Shown here in pieces: positions 10,725 through 21,598 of a stretch of DNA of 54,003 nt. This DNA comes from Zygnema cylindricum (taxonomy: Eukaryota > Streptophyta > Zygnematophyceae > Zygnematales > Zygnemataceae), in contig JBBHKE010001846.1 of assembly GCA_037447655.1 (NCBI GenBank), positions 174,014 to 228,016 on the forward strand, given 5' to 3'. Made by a program: the position numbers and the translations under genes. The notes beneath the pieces are model-generated. The model did not search any database. It was not told the origin of the DNA and saw nothing but the letters and a program-made list of their open reading frames with translations. Position 1 is the first letter of the stretch, and each line of letters starts with the position of its first letter.

Positions 10725-13700
10725 TCAAGACGGGACTTCTATATTATTATCCCTCCAGTACCTCTGTAAAAACTCCGAATTTTTATCCTCTAAAGCTAAC
10801 TCATCCTCAGGCCTTCCTAGATAATGCACTTGCCAGAATATAGTATCACCGACCTTGAACCGTTGACCAACCCAATCTATTACCCATCTGTGAACTTCAG
10901 GTTCTATAATTATTGAGGGATCCAATTCCAATTCTCCTTCAGTTGGGCGAAGATTTACTGGTTTCAATTGGCTGATGTGTATCACTGGATGAATCTTTGT
11001 TGAAGGCGGCAAGTCCAATTTGGCAGCAACTGACGATATCATCTCGATTACAGTAAATGGTCCAATGTACTTAGGAGCAAATTTTCCCATAGGATCCGAT
11101 TGTCCCTCGATCTTGCACCTGTAATGAGTTGTAGAAAGCCAAACCTTGTCGCCTGTGCGTAACACCCAATCACCCCGTTTGCGGTTAGCATTTAATTCTT
11201 GCCTCCTTTGTGCTTCCACTAATGCATCCCGGACAGTTTTCCAAACTGTTTGAATGTATTCCCAAAACTCTGTTCCTGTACCTCTATTCTCTTGAGTGAC
11301 CCCTGTTATTAAGTCTAATGCTTCTCTAGGTTGGTATCCGTATGCAACTTCAAATGGTGAGAATCCCGTACTAGCATGTTTACATGAATTGTATGCAAAT
11401 TCCATTAATGGCAGTTTAGATTCCCATGTGTTCTGAACTCCACTGCAAACAGTCCTAAGCATTTCCTCTAGTGTACGGTTCATCCTTTTTGTCTGTCCAT
11501 CTGTCTGAGGATGATAAGCGGTACTCATTTTCAATTCAGTGCCTAAATTTTGCTGCAATTCTTTCCAAAATGCAGATGTAAATTTAGAATCCCTATCACT
11601 GACTATAGACAGGGGAACTCCATGATGTCTGACCACGTTGTCAAAATATAACTTTGCAATATCTACAACTGAATGAGTAGTTTTGCAAGGGATAAAGATT
11701 GCCATTTTACTGAACCTATCGACTACGACCATGATACTGTCATTTCTTCTAGATGTAGCTGGTAACCTGACAATAAAATCCATACTGACAGATTCCCATG
11801 GTCTTTCGGGAATATCTAAAGGTTTGAAGAGACCTCTAGGTTTCTGGTTACTAGGTTTACTCTGTTGGCAAGGGACACAACTTTCCACGTGTTTTGACAC
11901 CTCCTTTGCCATCCCTGGCCAAAACCATCTACTCTGCAGCCGACTAAGAGTTTTATCTCGACCAAGATGTCCTAAATGCTCATGGGCTTCCTGTAAAAGT
12001 TGTTTTCTTAAGTCTCCCATTTCAGGAATGCATAACCTATCCCCTGTTCGCAAATACAGTAAACCATCTTCTATTCTAAAGTTTTTGACATGCCTCTCAT
12101 TCAGTGGGTCAGAATTCCCTCCCAAAATATTCTTGCAAATCACAACAAAATAAGGATCTTTATCATAACCATATCTAACTGTATCTAAAAACAATTCATC
12201 CTGAACCATAACACTTATTTCAAAACATCTACTTAAAGGATCTGCAACTACATTTGTCTTCCCAGGAATATGTTTGACATTAAATTTGAAATATGCTAAT
12301 TTTTGCATCCACCTAACCTGTCTGCCAGTCATAATCTGTGCATCACTTAATCTCTGTAAATAAGAAAGTGCTTTATTATCACAGTGAACTGTAAATTCTT
12401 TATTATGCAAATAACATCGCCATTTCACCAATGCATGTACAATCGCATGTAATTCTTTTTCCTGTGCTGTATAGTTCTTTTCAGCATCATTGAATTTTTT
12501 GGACTCAAAAGCAATAGGATGAAAGTGTTTGCCGACTTTTTGACTTATGACTGCACCTAGACCTTTGTCAGAAGCATCTGTAGTGATCAGAACTTCAAAT
12601 TCTCCAGCAGGGTCAGGATACACCAATGTAGGGGCAGAGGTCAACTTCCCTTTTAGTTCCTTGAATGCTCTCTCTTGATCAGCTCCCCACACAAACGTCT
12701 CATTTTCCCGAAGTAAATCCGTCAAAGGTGCGGCAATCATACTGAAGTTCTTTATAAATTTCCTGTAGTAAGTGGCCAATCCCAAAAATGATCTAACTTC
12801 CGTGACATTAGTAGGTTGCTTCCAATTTTGGATTGCAGTGATTTTGGATGGATCTGTTTTAATACCTTCCCCACTAACTATTTGTCCCAAAAATAATTGT
12901 TCACTTTTCAGAAAGCTAGATTTTGACAATTTTCCGTATAATTTTCTTTCTTTTAACCTTTCTAACACTTTTCTTAAATGAATTACATGTTGTTCTCTAG
13001 ATTCACTGTAAATTAGAATATCATCAATAAACACCTGAACAAACTCATCGATGTAATCCGAAAAAGTTTGGTTCATTAATCTTTGGTATGTAGGCGGAGC
13101 ATTCGTTAAGCCGAATGGCATCACTATCCATTCAAAATGACCCACCCTAGTCCTGAAAGCAGTTTTATCAACATCCTCAATTCTAATTGGCACCTGATTA
13201 AAGCCACTACGCAGGTCAATCAACGAAAATACTTTAGCACCTTTTAAACGATCTATAAAATCAGAAATTAAAGGTAACGGATACTTATCCTTCACCGTAA
13301 TCTTGTTCAGACTACGATAATCGACACACATTCTCAACGTTCCGTCCTTCTTTTTGACGAAAAGAACTGGTGCTCTGTACGGTGATTTGCTGGGTTGAAT
13401 ATGTCCTTTCTCTAGGAGTTCTTTGATCTGTTTCTTTAACTCCTCTTGCTCAAAGAAACTGTGTTTATAAATTCCTGTGACAGGAGGATTACATCCAGGT
13501 TCAAGGTTAATAACATGTTCTACATCTCGGGAATGTGGCCTTCTCGAGGGTAAATCACTTGGGAAAACATCTTGAAATTCAAAAATCAAATCCTTAACAA
13601 CAACATCAGATGTATTAATGTCAGTTACAAAATCAGATTTTAGTTTTTCGAAAGTTTTAGTGGTGTCAGATTTAGGGATGACATCAATGTTAGTGTTTTC

Positions 13701-14441
13701 TCCCCCCCCTTCATCAGTAACTGCCTCAGTTACTAATAACAAGAAAGCATGATTCGTTTTATCTTTTAAGTGTTTTTTAAATTGTTTAGCAGATATCAAA
13801 CCTTCTACTCCCAATTTGGTTATGTTATTTATATGATTCCTATGCAATTTCTTAGGAGATAATGCTTGCAAAACCTTCCAACCGTTTTCAGACTTCACTT
13901 TTAAGGTGTTAGTTTCCCAATTAATTTGACGATTATGTTCTGTTAACCAAGGCTTTCCTAGAATTAGTTCTTCACTTCCCAAATTCATTATTTCACACAC
14001 AACTTTCATTTTATGACCTTGGATATCAACTTCTATCGTGTCAGTTTGTAAGTCTAATGTGGACTTATTACCATTTGCCACTTGAACATGTAAAGGCTTT
14101 TCCCTTATGACAGTAGGAATTTTATTTTCCTCTACAAACTTATGGGAAATAAAATTATGTGTGGCACCTGAATCAACCATTACTTTCAACGGTTTTCCTT
14201 CCACTAATGACTCGAATCTAATCAAACTGTGTCTGGTGTCATCATTACTTAGCTGTCCTAACATAGGTCTGTTGTTGAGAATTTCATCAGAAGGATTCTT
14301 TAAACTATGCAGTGTAGTGAGAATCATAATAAATTCAGCTATCCTAACTTTTCCATTCATTAATTTGCCCTCCAAAGTTAACTCTTTAACTTCTGGATCC
14401 GGTTGACTAAACTGAGGACTTTCAGTTAGTCCTTTCCGTTT
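10725..14441 (-). CDS. pol: Gypsy Pol polyprotein (protease-RT-RNase H-integrase)
   Basis: One open frame of over 1,230 codons is entered from gag by a -1 frameshift near 14438-14444. Counting from the TTG at 14375, the order is: aspartic protease with DSGATHNF (residue 68), reverse transcriptase with [10 protein letters not shown] (about 447), RNase H with TDASDKGLG (about 600), integrase zinc finger HHCC (about 797-835), integrase core, and a C-terminal [13 protein letters not shown] segment resembling a degenerate chromodomain. In the DD35E triad, counting 35 residues after the second Asp (SDRDSKF) gives Lys (codon AAA, 11487-11489) where family members have Glu (QTER). The frame is otherwise intact. 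Order RT-RH-IN places it in Ty3/gypsy, possibly a chromovirus. Confidence 0.95.
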   Translation of the reverse strand, partial: KRKGLTESPQFSQPDPEVKELTLEGKLMNGKVRIAEFIMILTTLHSLKNPSDEILNNRPMLGQLSNDDTRHSLIRFESLVEGKPLKVMVDSGATHNFISHKFVEENKIPTVIREKPLHVQVANGNKSTLDLQTDTIEVDIQGHKMKVVCEIMNLGSEELILGKPWLTEHNRQINWETNTLKVKSENGWKVLQALSPKKLHRNHINNITKLGVEGLISAKQFKKHLKDKTNHAFLLLVTEAVTDEGGGENTNIDVIPKSDTTKTFEKLKSDFVTDINTSDVVVKDLIFEFQDVFPSDLPSRRPHSRDVEHVINLEPGCNPPVTGIYKHSFFEQEELKKQIKELLEKGHIQPSKSPYRAPVLFVKKKDGTLRMCVDYRSLNKITVKDKYPLPLISDFIDRLKGAKVFSLIDLRSGFNQVPIRIEDVDKTAFRTRVGHFEWIVMPFGLTNAPPTYQRLMNQTFSDYIDEFVQVFIDDILIYSESREQHVIHLRKVLERLKERKLYGKLSKSSFLKSEQLFLGQIVSGEGIKTDPSKITAIQNWKQPTNVTEVRSFLGLATYYRKFIKNFSMIAAPLTDLLRENETFVWGADQERAFKELKGKLTSAPTLVYPDPAGEFEVLITTDASDKGLGAVISQKVGKHFHPIAFESKKFNDAEKNYTAQEKELHAIVHALVKWRCYLHNKEFTVHCDNKALSYLQRLSDAQIMTGRQVRWMQKLAYFKFNVKHIPGKTNVVADPLSRCFEISVMVQDELFLDTVRYGYDKDPYFVVICKNILGGNSDPLNERHVKNFRIEDGLLYLRTGDRLCIPEMGDLRKQLLQEAHEHLGHLGRDKTLSRLQSRWFWPGMAKEVSKHVESCVPCQQSKPSNQKPRGLFKPLDIPERPWESVSMDFIVRLPATSRRNDSIMVVVDRFSKMAIFIPCKTTHSVVDIAKLYFDNVVRHHGVPLSIVSDRDSKFTSAFWKELQQNLGTELKMSTAYHPQTDGQTKRMNRTLEEMLRTVCSGVQNTWESKLPLMEFAYNSCKHASTGFSPFEVAYGYQPREALDLITGVTQENRGTGTEFWEYIQTVWKTVRDALVEAQRRQELNANRKRGDWVLRTGDKVWLSTTHYRCKIEGQSDPMGKFAPKYIGPFTVIEMISSVAAKLDLPPSTKIHPVIHISQLKPVNLRPTEGELELDPSIIIEPEVHRWVIDWVGQRFKVGDTIFWQVHYLGRPEDELALEDKNSEFLQRYWRDNNIEVPS

Positions 14442-14444
14442 CCC
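14407..14444 (-). promoter_or_regulatory. -1 ribosomal frameshift signal between gag and pol
   Basis: On the element strand the heptamer GGGAAAC (14438-14444) is in the gag frame as G GGA AAC, three codons before the gag stop (14426-14428). An 8-nt spacer follows, then a stem-loop pairing CTAACTGA with TCAGTTTAG (14407-14429, one bulged T, loop of about 6 nt). Slipping one base back continues in the open pol frame. Heptamer, spacer and hairpin fit the known X XXY YYZ rule; function is inferred. Confidence 0.8.
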
Positions 14445-15742
14445 ACCTCTTGGGCTTCCTGCTCAGCTAGATATAATGCAATATCCTCTTGGAGACCTTC
14501 ATTTACATCGACTGTTTTGAGAGAACCTTTATCTGTACAGTCTTTAGCGTAATGATCTGGACCTCCACATTTGAAACAAGTGACTTTCTTTTTGGGTTTT
14601 GTGCACTCTCTACTAAAATGTCCCTCCTCTCCACAGTTATAACAGTTAATCTTTTTCAATTGTGCACACTCAAATGCTCTATGACCCCTTTTCTGACAAA
14701 TAGTGCATGTGGGGATGGTAAGGTTAGGCTTCTGAGCATTAATGTTCGGTTTAGGACTTTTAATGTACCCCCCTCTATTGTTAAATTTATTTCCTGCATT
14801 AACACTATGTCCACCCCTTTGATTTCCCCTGAAGATATTTTGCCTATTCACCAGACCAGCATTTAAACCCTCTTCAACAAATTCCTCTTCATCCCACTGT
14901 GATACTTCATTTAAATTACCCCTGAGTGATCGAGTTTCCGGATTATACCCCAACTGATCCTCTAATTCCAATGACTTATCTTGTAATTCCTTCAAATTAT
15001 TAAATTTTTGATGTTTTAGTTCTGATTTCAGTATAGGATTCAAATAGTTCAAGAAATGCAATTTAGCCATTTCATCAGTCAAACCTATGACATGAATACT
15101 AGATGAGTCAAATTCCACAATATAATCCTTCACAGATCCAATTTGCTTACAATTCAGCCACTTTTCTTCCATTCTGGATTTAAAAGTGATAGACAAGAAA
15201 CGCGATTTGATCGCGGTTTTAAAAGTTTCCCAATCCGCATTATCAGGAATCAATTTAGACCTTCTCTGAGTATAATACCAAATCTGAGCATCGCCTTTCA
15301 GACAGTTAACAGCAAAAGAAGTGTAATCATCACGATCGCAATTTCTAGACTCCAAATAATATTCCATATGAAAAATCCAAGCATCCAACTCATCAATCCT
15401 CTTACCATCAAACGATGGTGCCTCACTAATAGACAATTTCAGATCCCTTATCTTCTTAGGTCTATCATGATCATCCTCCCTAAAACTAGCATTCCTTTTA
15501 CTACTCTCACCCTTTTGGTCATTCATATCATTCTTGGTCTGAATTAAGTTAATAAGTTCATCTAATTTCTCATTTGAAACATTTCCATTTTCTTTGACAA
15601 CTTTTAATTCACTTTTCAATTCGGAAATGGTTTAATCCACAGCGGTAGCATGATTATTAAATCTTTTGACCAATTTCACATTTCGCTTCTTCAACACATT
15701 CAAAGCATTCTCCATTTCACGTTTCCATGCAGAATTTGCCAT
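14426..15742 (-). pseudogene. gag: Gypsy Gag protein, broken by an early stop codon
   Basis: The likely start ATG (15740-15742, in MANSAWKREME) has an in-frame TGA upstream. After 36 codons there is an in-frame TAA (15632-15634), and the frame then stays open for about 400 codons to 14426. The rest has the features of a plant gypsy Gag: a coiled N-terminal segment, a capsid-like core (WYYTQRRSKLIPDNADWETF) and three CCHC zinc knuckles near the C-terminus (about 14539-14705: CTICQKRGHRAFEC, CYNCGEEGHFSREC, CFKCGGPDHYAKDC) that bind RNA. The stop should block translation of full-length Gag and of Gag-Pol unless read through or bypassed by internal initiation. Confidence 0.9.
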
Positions 15743-16509
15743 TATCACACAATTAAATCAAGCAAAAGGAAAGATAGAGTATAATTTTCCCAAAGAAATT
15801 TGATGCAGATTTGAAGTCCTTAGATTGCTCCAATCCAAAACTTCTTCTCCTTAACAAATCCTTTGAAAAGATCAAGATCTGAGAAATTAAAAAGACATTG
15901 ACAATAAGTTAGTACAAATTCAAATTTTCAATTTCCCAACATTGAAACAGAAATCTAAGAATTTCCCCACCAATTTTGAAATAGCAAAAATTGAAAGCTA
16001 TCAAAGGTAAGATTTAACCATAAATTTTGCAACAGCAAAATTGAAATCAATCAAAGGTAACAATTTAGGGTTTGAAAAGTTTTGAGTCATTTCTGGACTC
16101 CTTTGCTCTTGAAGAAGTAAAGTACTCCACTTTCCTCCTCCACCATCAGCAAATTCCCCATTTCCCACTACATCAGGATCTTTTGTTCTATAATCCTCAC
16201 ATCCTCACCCTTCATGGCTTCAAGCCCTCCCTCTACACATGAATCATTGCTAGGAGAAGGCAAGTTTGTTTGGCCTCTAGGTAATTGGAGTGAGCTTCGG
16301 CGGTGGCTACACTGCCCACCCCGCCTTAGTCCTTAGGACCTGAGCACGCCCCACATCTAACCAGCGGCCGCTGGCTGTGTGATCACTCAGTTTCCCTCCA
16401 ATCCCCTACCACTTCACATTGTGGTTCTACCGACACAGGTTAGAGCACCCTCACCGGTCACGGCAATCGATATTCGAGTGAGCAAACTTCTCCCTGGTTT
16501 CTAACCAAA

Positions 16510-16521
16510 GCTCCGATACCA
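16510..16521 (-). other. Primer-binding site for initiator tRNA-Met
   Basis: Two bases inside the 5' LTR, the element strand reads TGGTATCGGAGC. This matches the usual plant iMet primer site TGGTATCAGAGC except for one base. Confidence 0.8.
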
Positions 16522-16523
16522 TA

Positions 16524-17492
16524 TGTAACAGGATCTCCTACCTCTCAGAAAATCCCATTACTACAAACAATTCCAACCACACATTCCACACATTGGAAAA
16601 TACACATCCACATTGGAAAACACTCACATAAGGATAAACTTTAATTGAAAAGAAGCTTATGTCCACATAACATTAGCTTGGTCTCTTGCCCTCGTGGCTC
16701 AACCCTTCAATTTAAAGTGTTTCCTCTACTCTCCACTCTTAATAATTCTATCTCTTAACTACTAAAACACTATTTAGTTAGTAAGAGATTTCAATGCAAA
16801 AATGCCTTTTTCTCCAATTTGGTATTAATCGCTCAGGACCAAGATCAGCTGGAATTTCCACAAACTTTTCCAAAGGAAAAGATGTCTACTCTCCTCTTAC
16901 ACTTCACTATTTATCCATCATCGCCCTGGACTCGCCAGGCCAGAGTCAACGCTCCGTTTTAACAGGCTTTTACCTGGGCCAATCATTGATCAGCAAAGAC
17001 TCAGACTGACCAATGCAAAAACGTGCGAAATCTCTTACTAACTACTTAGCGCTTTACTAACCAATCAAACGTTACGTTTCACTACGTAACATTTACGTGC
17101 AAAATTGCGCGCCAAACGAAACGCGACTTCGCACGAGCGTGCGTAACAAATTTCGCACGCGAAACTTCCTACGAAATTCCCTTAAGTGAAAGTGACGTTT
17201 CGTACTAAGATTTGTACGAAACGAAGCACCGTGCATACTAAACGTTTCATTAGAACTTTATGAAACGTACGCGCGTAATTTCGGTACTAATTTGACCCTT
17301 AACCCGTTTCAATGATACCCACTTGTTATTTAGACCCCACGCTGTCACCTAAATACACCCATCGCTATAACTTTTAAAATATAACTCCAAATAGCGTGAT
17401 TCTTTCGCGGACGTCTACCAATTTTAGGACTCTATAATTATAACACCTAAATACCTATTTATAAACAAGTTCGATCCGCTATTACTGTTACA
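16524..17492 (-). repeat. Gypsy 5' LTR (right copy)
   Basis: This 969-bp copy is about 99.3% identical to the left one by eye. As the 5' LTR it should hold the promoter. TATA-like stretches on the element strand (TTTATAAATAGG near 17454-17466, GGATAAATAG near 16909) are candidates, none proven. Confidence 0.96.
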
Positions 17493-18439
17493 CCGGACGC
17501 GCTCTACACACAACCCCTATCTACTGAGGTGTCTACCAATCAGATCACTGTTATTGTACAGTTGTACAAGTATAGAAGGTACAGTAGCTGCCATGAGGTG
17601 TGTACGGTTTTTGGTATGGATACAATAAAACGATGTACATTTGATATCCGACGCCATGGCTTTGTCCCTTTCTTCCTTGGGATCCACTGGAGACCTGCCA
17701 CATGTCAATTTGTCTACTTTTTTGGCGTAAGCCGCCAAAAGAGCCATTCCGGGATGCCAACTCACGCTGGCCGTCAGTTTTCTCATTCCAAGTCGTCCGT
17801 TCGATTCTGGCGGCGCGCAGAATGTTGTTTTGCGTCCATTGTACTTTGTGTCCGCCGTCCTTTTTCCGTTCCATGTTCGTCAGTTTGTCGGTACAATGAC
17901 GTACGTTGCTGTAAAATCTCAGCTCATTTAACTGGCCAGCGTTTTCGGTGTTGCGTTTTTCCGGAAACATTTCCAGTTAAATAGTTACATAACAGATTCG
18001 AATACGTGGCATGTCACGCTATATAATGTAAATAGTATAATACATTATACAATAAGGTACTATAGTACGCGTACTATATATTTTTAAAGTTATCGCCGAT
18101 ATGGAATTTGTTGGTCTCGGACAGATATATCGGTACCTTTGACCGTTCGATAACCGATAACTATCGGTATCAGTGTTATCGCGATAAATTTTTTACCGAT
18201 ACACAACACTACCAATTACAAAAACTTTCGAAGCGAATGCTTCGCGAAAAAATATCCAACGGTCATTGTTAACTCCCAGACTTTTGGAGAATATTGGGAA
18301 GATTCTCTGTAATGATGTTTTTCCAATAAAAACAAAATAAAAGGTACGGCGTAGTACAGAGAGGTCCGAATTTCTGTAAACAACCTCACTTTTCGTCTAA
18401 TGGAACTTCACCCTAATTCTATTCCAAAATCAAGGATCG

Positions 18440-20000
18440 TAATACAAGGGCGCTGAATTAGTGCTATCAACACTTATATCGATTTACGGTGCATTATTGA
18501 TTGGACTTTTGAGGATCTTATATTCGGTCATTAACATGACAAAAATGTTGATCACCTAATTCCAAAAAAAAAAAAAATGGTCGTAATCAGGAAGCCGTCG
18601 ACATTTTGGAGCATGTTGTTTCACTAAAAATGTGAGGATATAAAACATAATCCCAATTGTACTGATGACATGTGCACCGTGAATCGTTATTAGCGTTTAT
18701 GACTCTAATTGAGGTACTCTGTTTTTTTCGGCAAATTCTCAAATAGAATTAATGATTCTAAATGTTTCTAAGCGTTATTTGAGGTACCCCATTAAATAGG
18801 GTTCAATACTCTAATATGGTGCCATTTTAAAAAGGGTGGTGTACGGATTGTCAGAGACGTAATATTTTTGTACTTTTTCAAGTAGAAAAGTACATAAAAA
18901 ATATTCATGATGTCCCGTAGTCGCGCTAACATGTAATTGCGTAAATATTTTCCAGCATACGCGGATGTCAAAAAAACGCGACGGCGTACGATTTGAACAA
19001 TTTTGTACATGCACATATTTTAGTGTGGATATATTATGCGCCGAAAATTTTTACAAAGCTGTTTACAAATTAGAGTTAATGATAAATTAAAATATTTAAA
19101 AAAAAAAAAAACTGAAATTCCCAATTAGCGTAAATAACGCTAATTGTTTCATTTCGCTATCTAGTTCATTACGCTAATAGCAATTCACGGTGTAGTTGCG
19201 CAAGTCTTCCAAAACAAGAGAGCGGACCATCATGTGTCATAACACATAGCGGCTCAAAAGCTCGCTTAAATAAATGAAAACTCATTTTTCGACGGACTTC
19301 ATGTAGATTGAACTCATTTTTCTTATAAATAATTTCAGAAGTACTGTGGAAGTACAACACTGTAGGAGTACTGCATTGTATGGGGAATTGCCAATGTTGT
19401 TCAATTCGTGCAAAATTTTCAAATTTATCGTTTACTGCGTATTATTCGTGACTTTTGAAAATTTCGTTAAAATTCGCTTAGTACTTTTTGTACGGTAAAA
19501 TCAACGGGAAATGTACGGGAAATGAAACTGTACATAAAATTATGAATTGGAGATGTTGTTGTTCAAGTTCTGGTAGCAATTTAATAATCGGACTATTAAG
19601 GATCATATGTTCTAGTAATTAATATTACAAATTTGTGGATCATCCATGTCCAAAAAATAATATTGTTTGTAATCACTAATTAGGATGTCGTCGATGTTCT
19701 GACGAATGTTGTTTCACTAAAAAAGCGAAAACAAGAGGCATAGCCCATACTAGCAAACTTGACGGCCGTCAACTGTGCTGATTACAGGTACGTCATAATC
19801 TTCCAAAAAAAGAGAACGGACCGTCACGCATCATAACACATTTCGGTTTAGTAGTACGGTCAAATAGATGAAAGCGTCCTTTTTCGACGGACTGTTGTTC
19901 ATGTCAGTTGAGCTCAATTTTTTGTAGGGCTAATTGCAAAAGTACAGTACTGTACAGTACCGTATTGTGGAAGTGGTGAGGATTTTCTCTAGAAGTACAG
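18440..20000. repeat. Diverged tandem duplication of a repeat unit
   Basis: Two blocks recur in the same order. One runs around ATTAATCGGAC..AAGGATC..GTTGTTTCACTAAAAA (about 18455-18640 and 19555-19725). The other runs around TCTTCCAAAA..GAGARCGGACCRTCA (about 19205-19390 and 19795-19990). In the first copy a MITE (18675-19192) separates the blocks; the second copy lacks it. No coding potential was recognised. Confidence 0.6.
18675..19192. mobile_element. MITE, family C, copy 1
   Basis: The ends are CACCGTGAATCGTTATTAGCG and its complement GCTAATAGCAATTCACGGTG. The right flank is TA, but the left flank is TG, so the duplication has decayed. It contains the family C block AAATTCTCAAATAGAATTA. 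At 518 bp it is long and may contain further insertions. Confidence 0.75.
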
Positions 20001-20284
20001 TACCGCAAAACCACTTTATTGTTTGGAGGTGTTGTTGGTTTAGTTTATATTGGTAACGATGCGTCGCAACCTCGTAAATGTTTGAAACCTATGAGTAAAC
20101 CATATTGCGATTTGGACATCGGCCCGTTAGGGCACTTTCGAGGTCACTTTAGAAGTTTAGATTCTTCAAGTGCAAATATTTGTAGAGTCATCACCAACAT
20201 TGGTCCACGTGGTAAGTATTTTGCTAGCTGTTGCAGATTGTTTGTTTTAGACTACTGTTCTTGTAAACAAATACTGCAATTGGC

Positions 20285-20840
20285 TTAATTGCTCATCTTT
20301 ATTAGCGTTAATAACACTAATTTTGTCGCGCCTATTGTCGGCCCAAAATCGTAACATAATGTTGTTAAAATTGAAATAGGAGCGTTAGAGTACTTCTTAA
20401 TTAGTGATAGTAACTTTATATTATGTTCATGAAAACTAGTGCGTAAGATAAGTTTGTATTGTAGAGAATTTCCATGTGACACTTCATTTTCTCAGCCTAA
20501 GTGCCATTCGCATGATATTAAAATTGAATTGGTTGTTACGGTAACAAAGACGAATACATAATCAAATCCATAAAATAACATAAAATAACCAAATTTCTTG
20601 TTAAGTTTACTCTGAGCTTGAATGTTTTGTACGATTTCTAAACTTACTAGTTACATCACCCGTCAAGTGTTGTGAGAATACGACGTTCAGTCTTGGAACA
20701 ACGTTTATGCCAGCTCAACGTATTCGCTGAGAAGTCGACACACATTTTGGCGTTATGTTGCTCATTGTTATTAGTGTTGATGAAACTTATTTTATATCGA
20801 CTTTTTTTTGGCCCAAAATCTAAAACTACAGTACTGTAGT
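20285..20840. repeat. Truncated family B MITE fragments
   Basis: Two partial family B left halves are visible near 20285-20365 (TTATTAGCGTTAATAACACTAATTTTG, then CGGCCCAAAATCG) and 20755-20825 (TTGTTATTAGTGTTGATG, then GGCCCAAAATC). Matching right ends were not found. The sequence between them is otherwise unassigned. Confidence 0.45.
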
Positions 20841-20858
20841 GTGATTTGAACTGATGTA

Positions 20859-21046
20859 CACCGCCCATTGTCATTGGAGTTAATACTACTAATTCGGTTA
20901 AGACTTTTTTCGGCAAAAAATCACAAAATAGTATTATGAACACTATTTAGGAATCAATACTACAATGTGCATTAATCTTGAACTAGTATTGAAACAATTT
21001 CGCATTAACACTACTACATCCCCAAAGCTAATAACGATGGGCGGTG
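20859..21046. mobile_element. TA-flanked MITE, family B, complete copy
   Basis: The ends are CACCGCCCATTG and CGATGGGCGGTG with TA on both sides (20857-20858, 21047-21048). At 188 bp it contains the family block CACAAAATAGTATTATGAACAC. Non-coding. Confidence 0.85.
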
Positions 21047-21217
21047 TAGTAATTCTCATTGGTGCTCGGAAAGATCCGACCTATCTAAGAATCAATACCT
21101 ACAACTGTTGGTTTTGAACCGGTTTGGAAGTGATTCTCTGATGGATTATTATGGGCGATTAGATGTTGAATTTGTACATTTACAACTCTCCATGTGAGCT
21201 ATGGTATTGTTAATAGT

Positions 21218-21580
21218 GTTTTGTATCGGGAAAAAACCTATCGCGATAAAACAGATAACGGTACTTATCGGTTATTGAACGATGAGGGGTCTTCGATGTA
21301 TCGCTCCGTAACCACAATTTTTTATTGCCGATGTGTAAAAAATGTAGTATACTATATCATAGAACGTTATAGGTATTTTATTTTACACATTATATAGTAT
21401 GACATGCCACGTCATGGCTTCCATAAGAAAACATTACAAGTGTAAGGTCTGAACAGTACAAATATCGCTGATAATTATCGGGCTCGATATGTATCGGTCA
21501 TGTATCGCAAACTATCGGTATTTCAACGCGAAAACTCCGTTACCAATATATCGAGCGAATATATCGCTTGTCGGTAGGTC
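21218..21580. repeat. Decayed relic related to hAT family 1
   Basis: Dense GATA/TATC motifs (TTTGTATCGGGAAAAAACC, ATCGCGATAAAAC, CTATCGGTATTTC) resemble the ends of the element at 28665-29493, but no matching termini or target duplication are visible. The assignment is weak. Confidence 0.35.
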
Positions 21581-21598
21581 AAAATGGTACACACTGGC

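Larger units (their letters stand above)
9708..17492 (-). mobile_element. Ty3/gypsy LTR retrotransposon, nearly complete
   Basis: The element reads on the minus strand: 5' LTR at the right, then primer-binding site, gag, pol (protease, reverse transcriptase, RNase H, integrase), polypurine tract and 3' LTR. It is 7,785 bp, bounded by TG..CA ends and a perfect 5-bp target duplication CCGGA (9703-9707 and 17493-17497). The LTRs differ at only about 7 positions in 968 bp, so the insertion is young. This copy is probably dead: gag has an early stop and the integrase active site is changed. There is no envelope-like frame. Confidence 0.97.
9473..18211. mobile_element. hAT-type non-autonomous element, family 1, copy 1 (split by gypsy insertion)
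   Basis: The terminal inverted repeats are TAGTGTTGTGTATCGG and CCGATACACAACACTA. The 8-bp target-site duplication CCAATTAC is perfect (9465-9472 and 18212-18219), as expected of hAT transposons. Without the gypsy element the body is about 950 bp, rich in CGATA/TATCG inverted motifs. A related copy is at 28665-29493. Short minus-strand frames at 17551-17970 resemble a frame in that copy but match no transposase I know. Confidence 0.88.
8896..18413. mobile_element. TA-flanked element D2, outer layer of a three-level nest
   Basis: The left end is AGGGTGAAGTTCCATTAG and the right end is its complement CTAATGGAACTTCACCC, each next to TA (8894-8895 and 18414-18415). Without the hAT plus gypsy insertion (9473-18211 and its 8-bp duplication) it would be about 0.8 kb. 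Homology to D1 at 7516-8850 supports these limits. No transposase is visible, so it is non-autonomous or deleted. Confidence 0.7.

Noticed and set aside
11683-12153. Plus-strand open frames inside gypsy pol and gag (also 14489-14866, 15143-15547)
   Set aside because: They are antisense shadows of well-recognised Gag and Pol domains.
20019-20288. 89-residue plus-strand open frame
   Set aside because: It has no recognisable domain, lies in repeat-rich DNA and overlaps the start of a MITE fragment.
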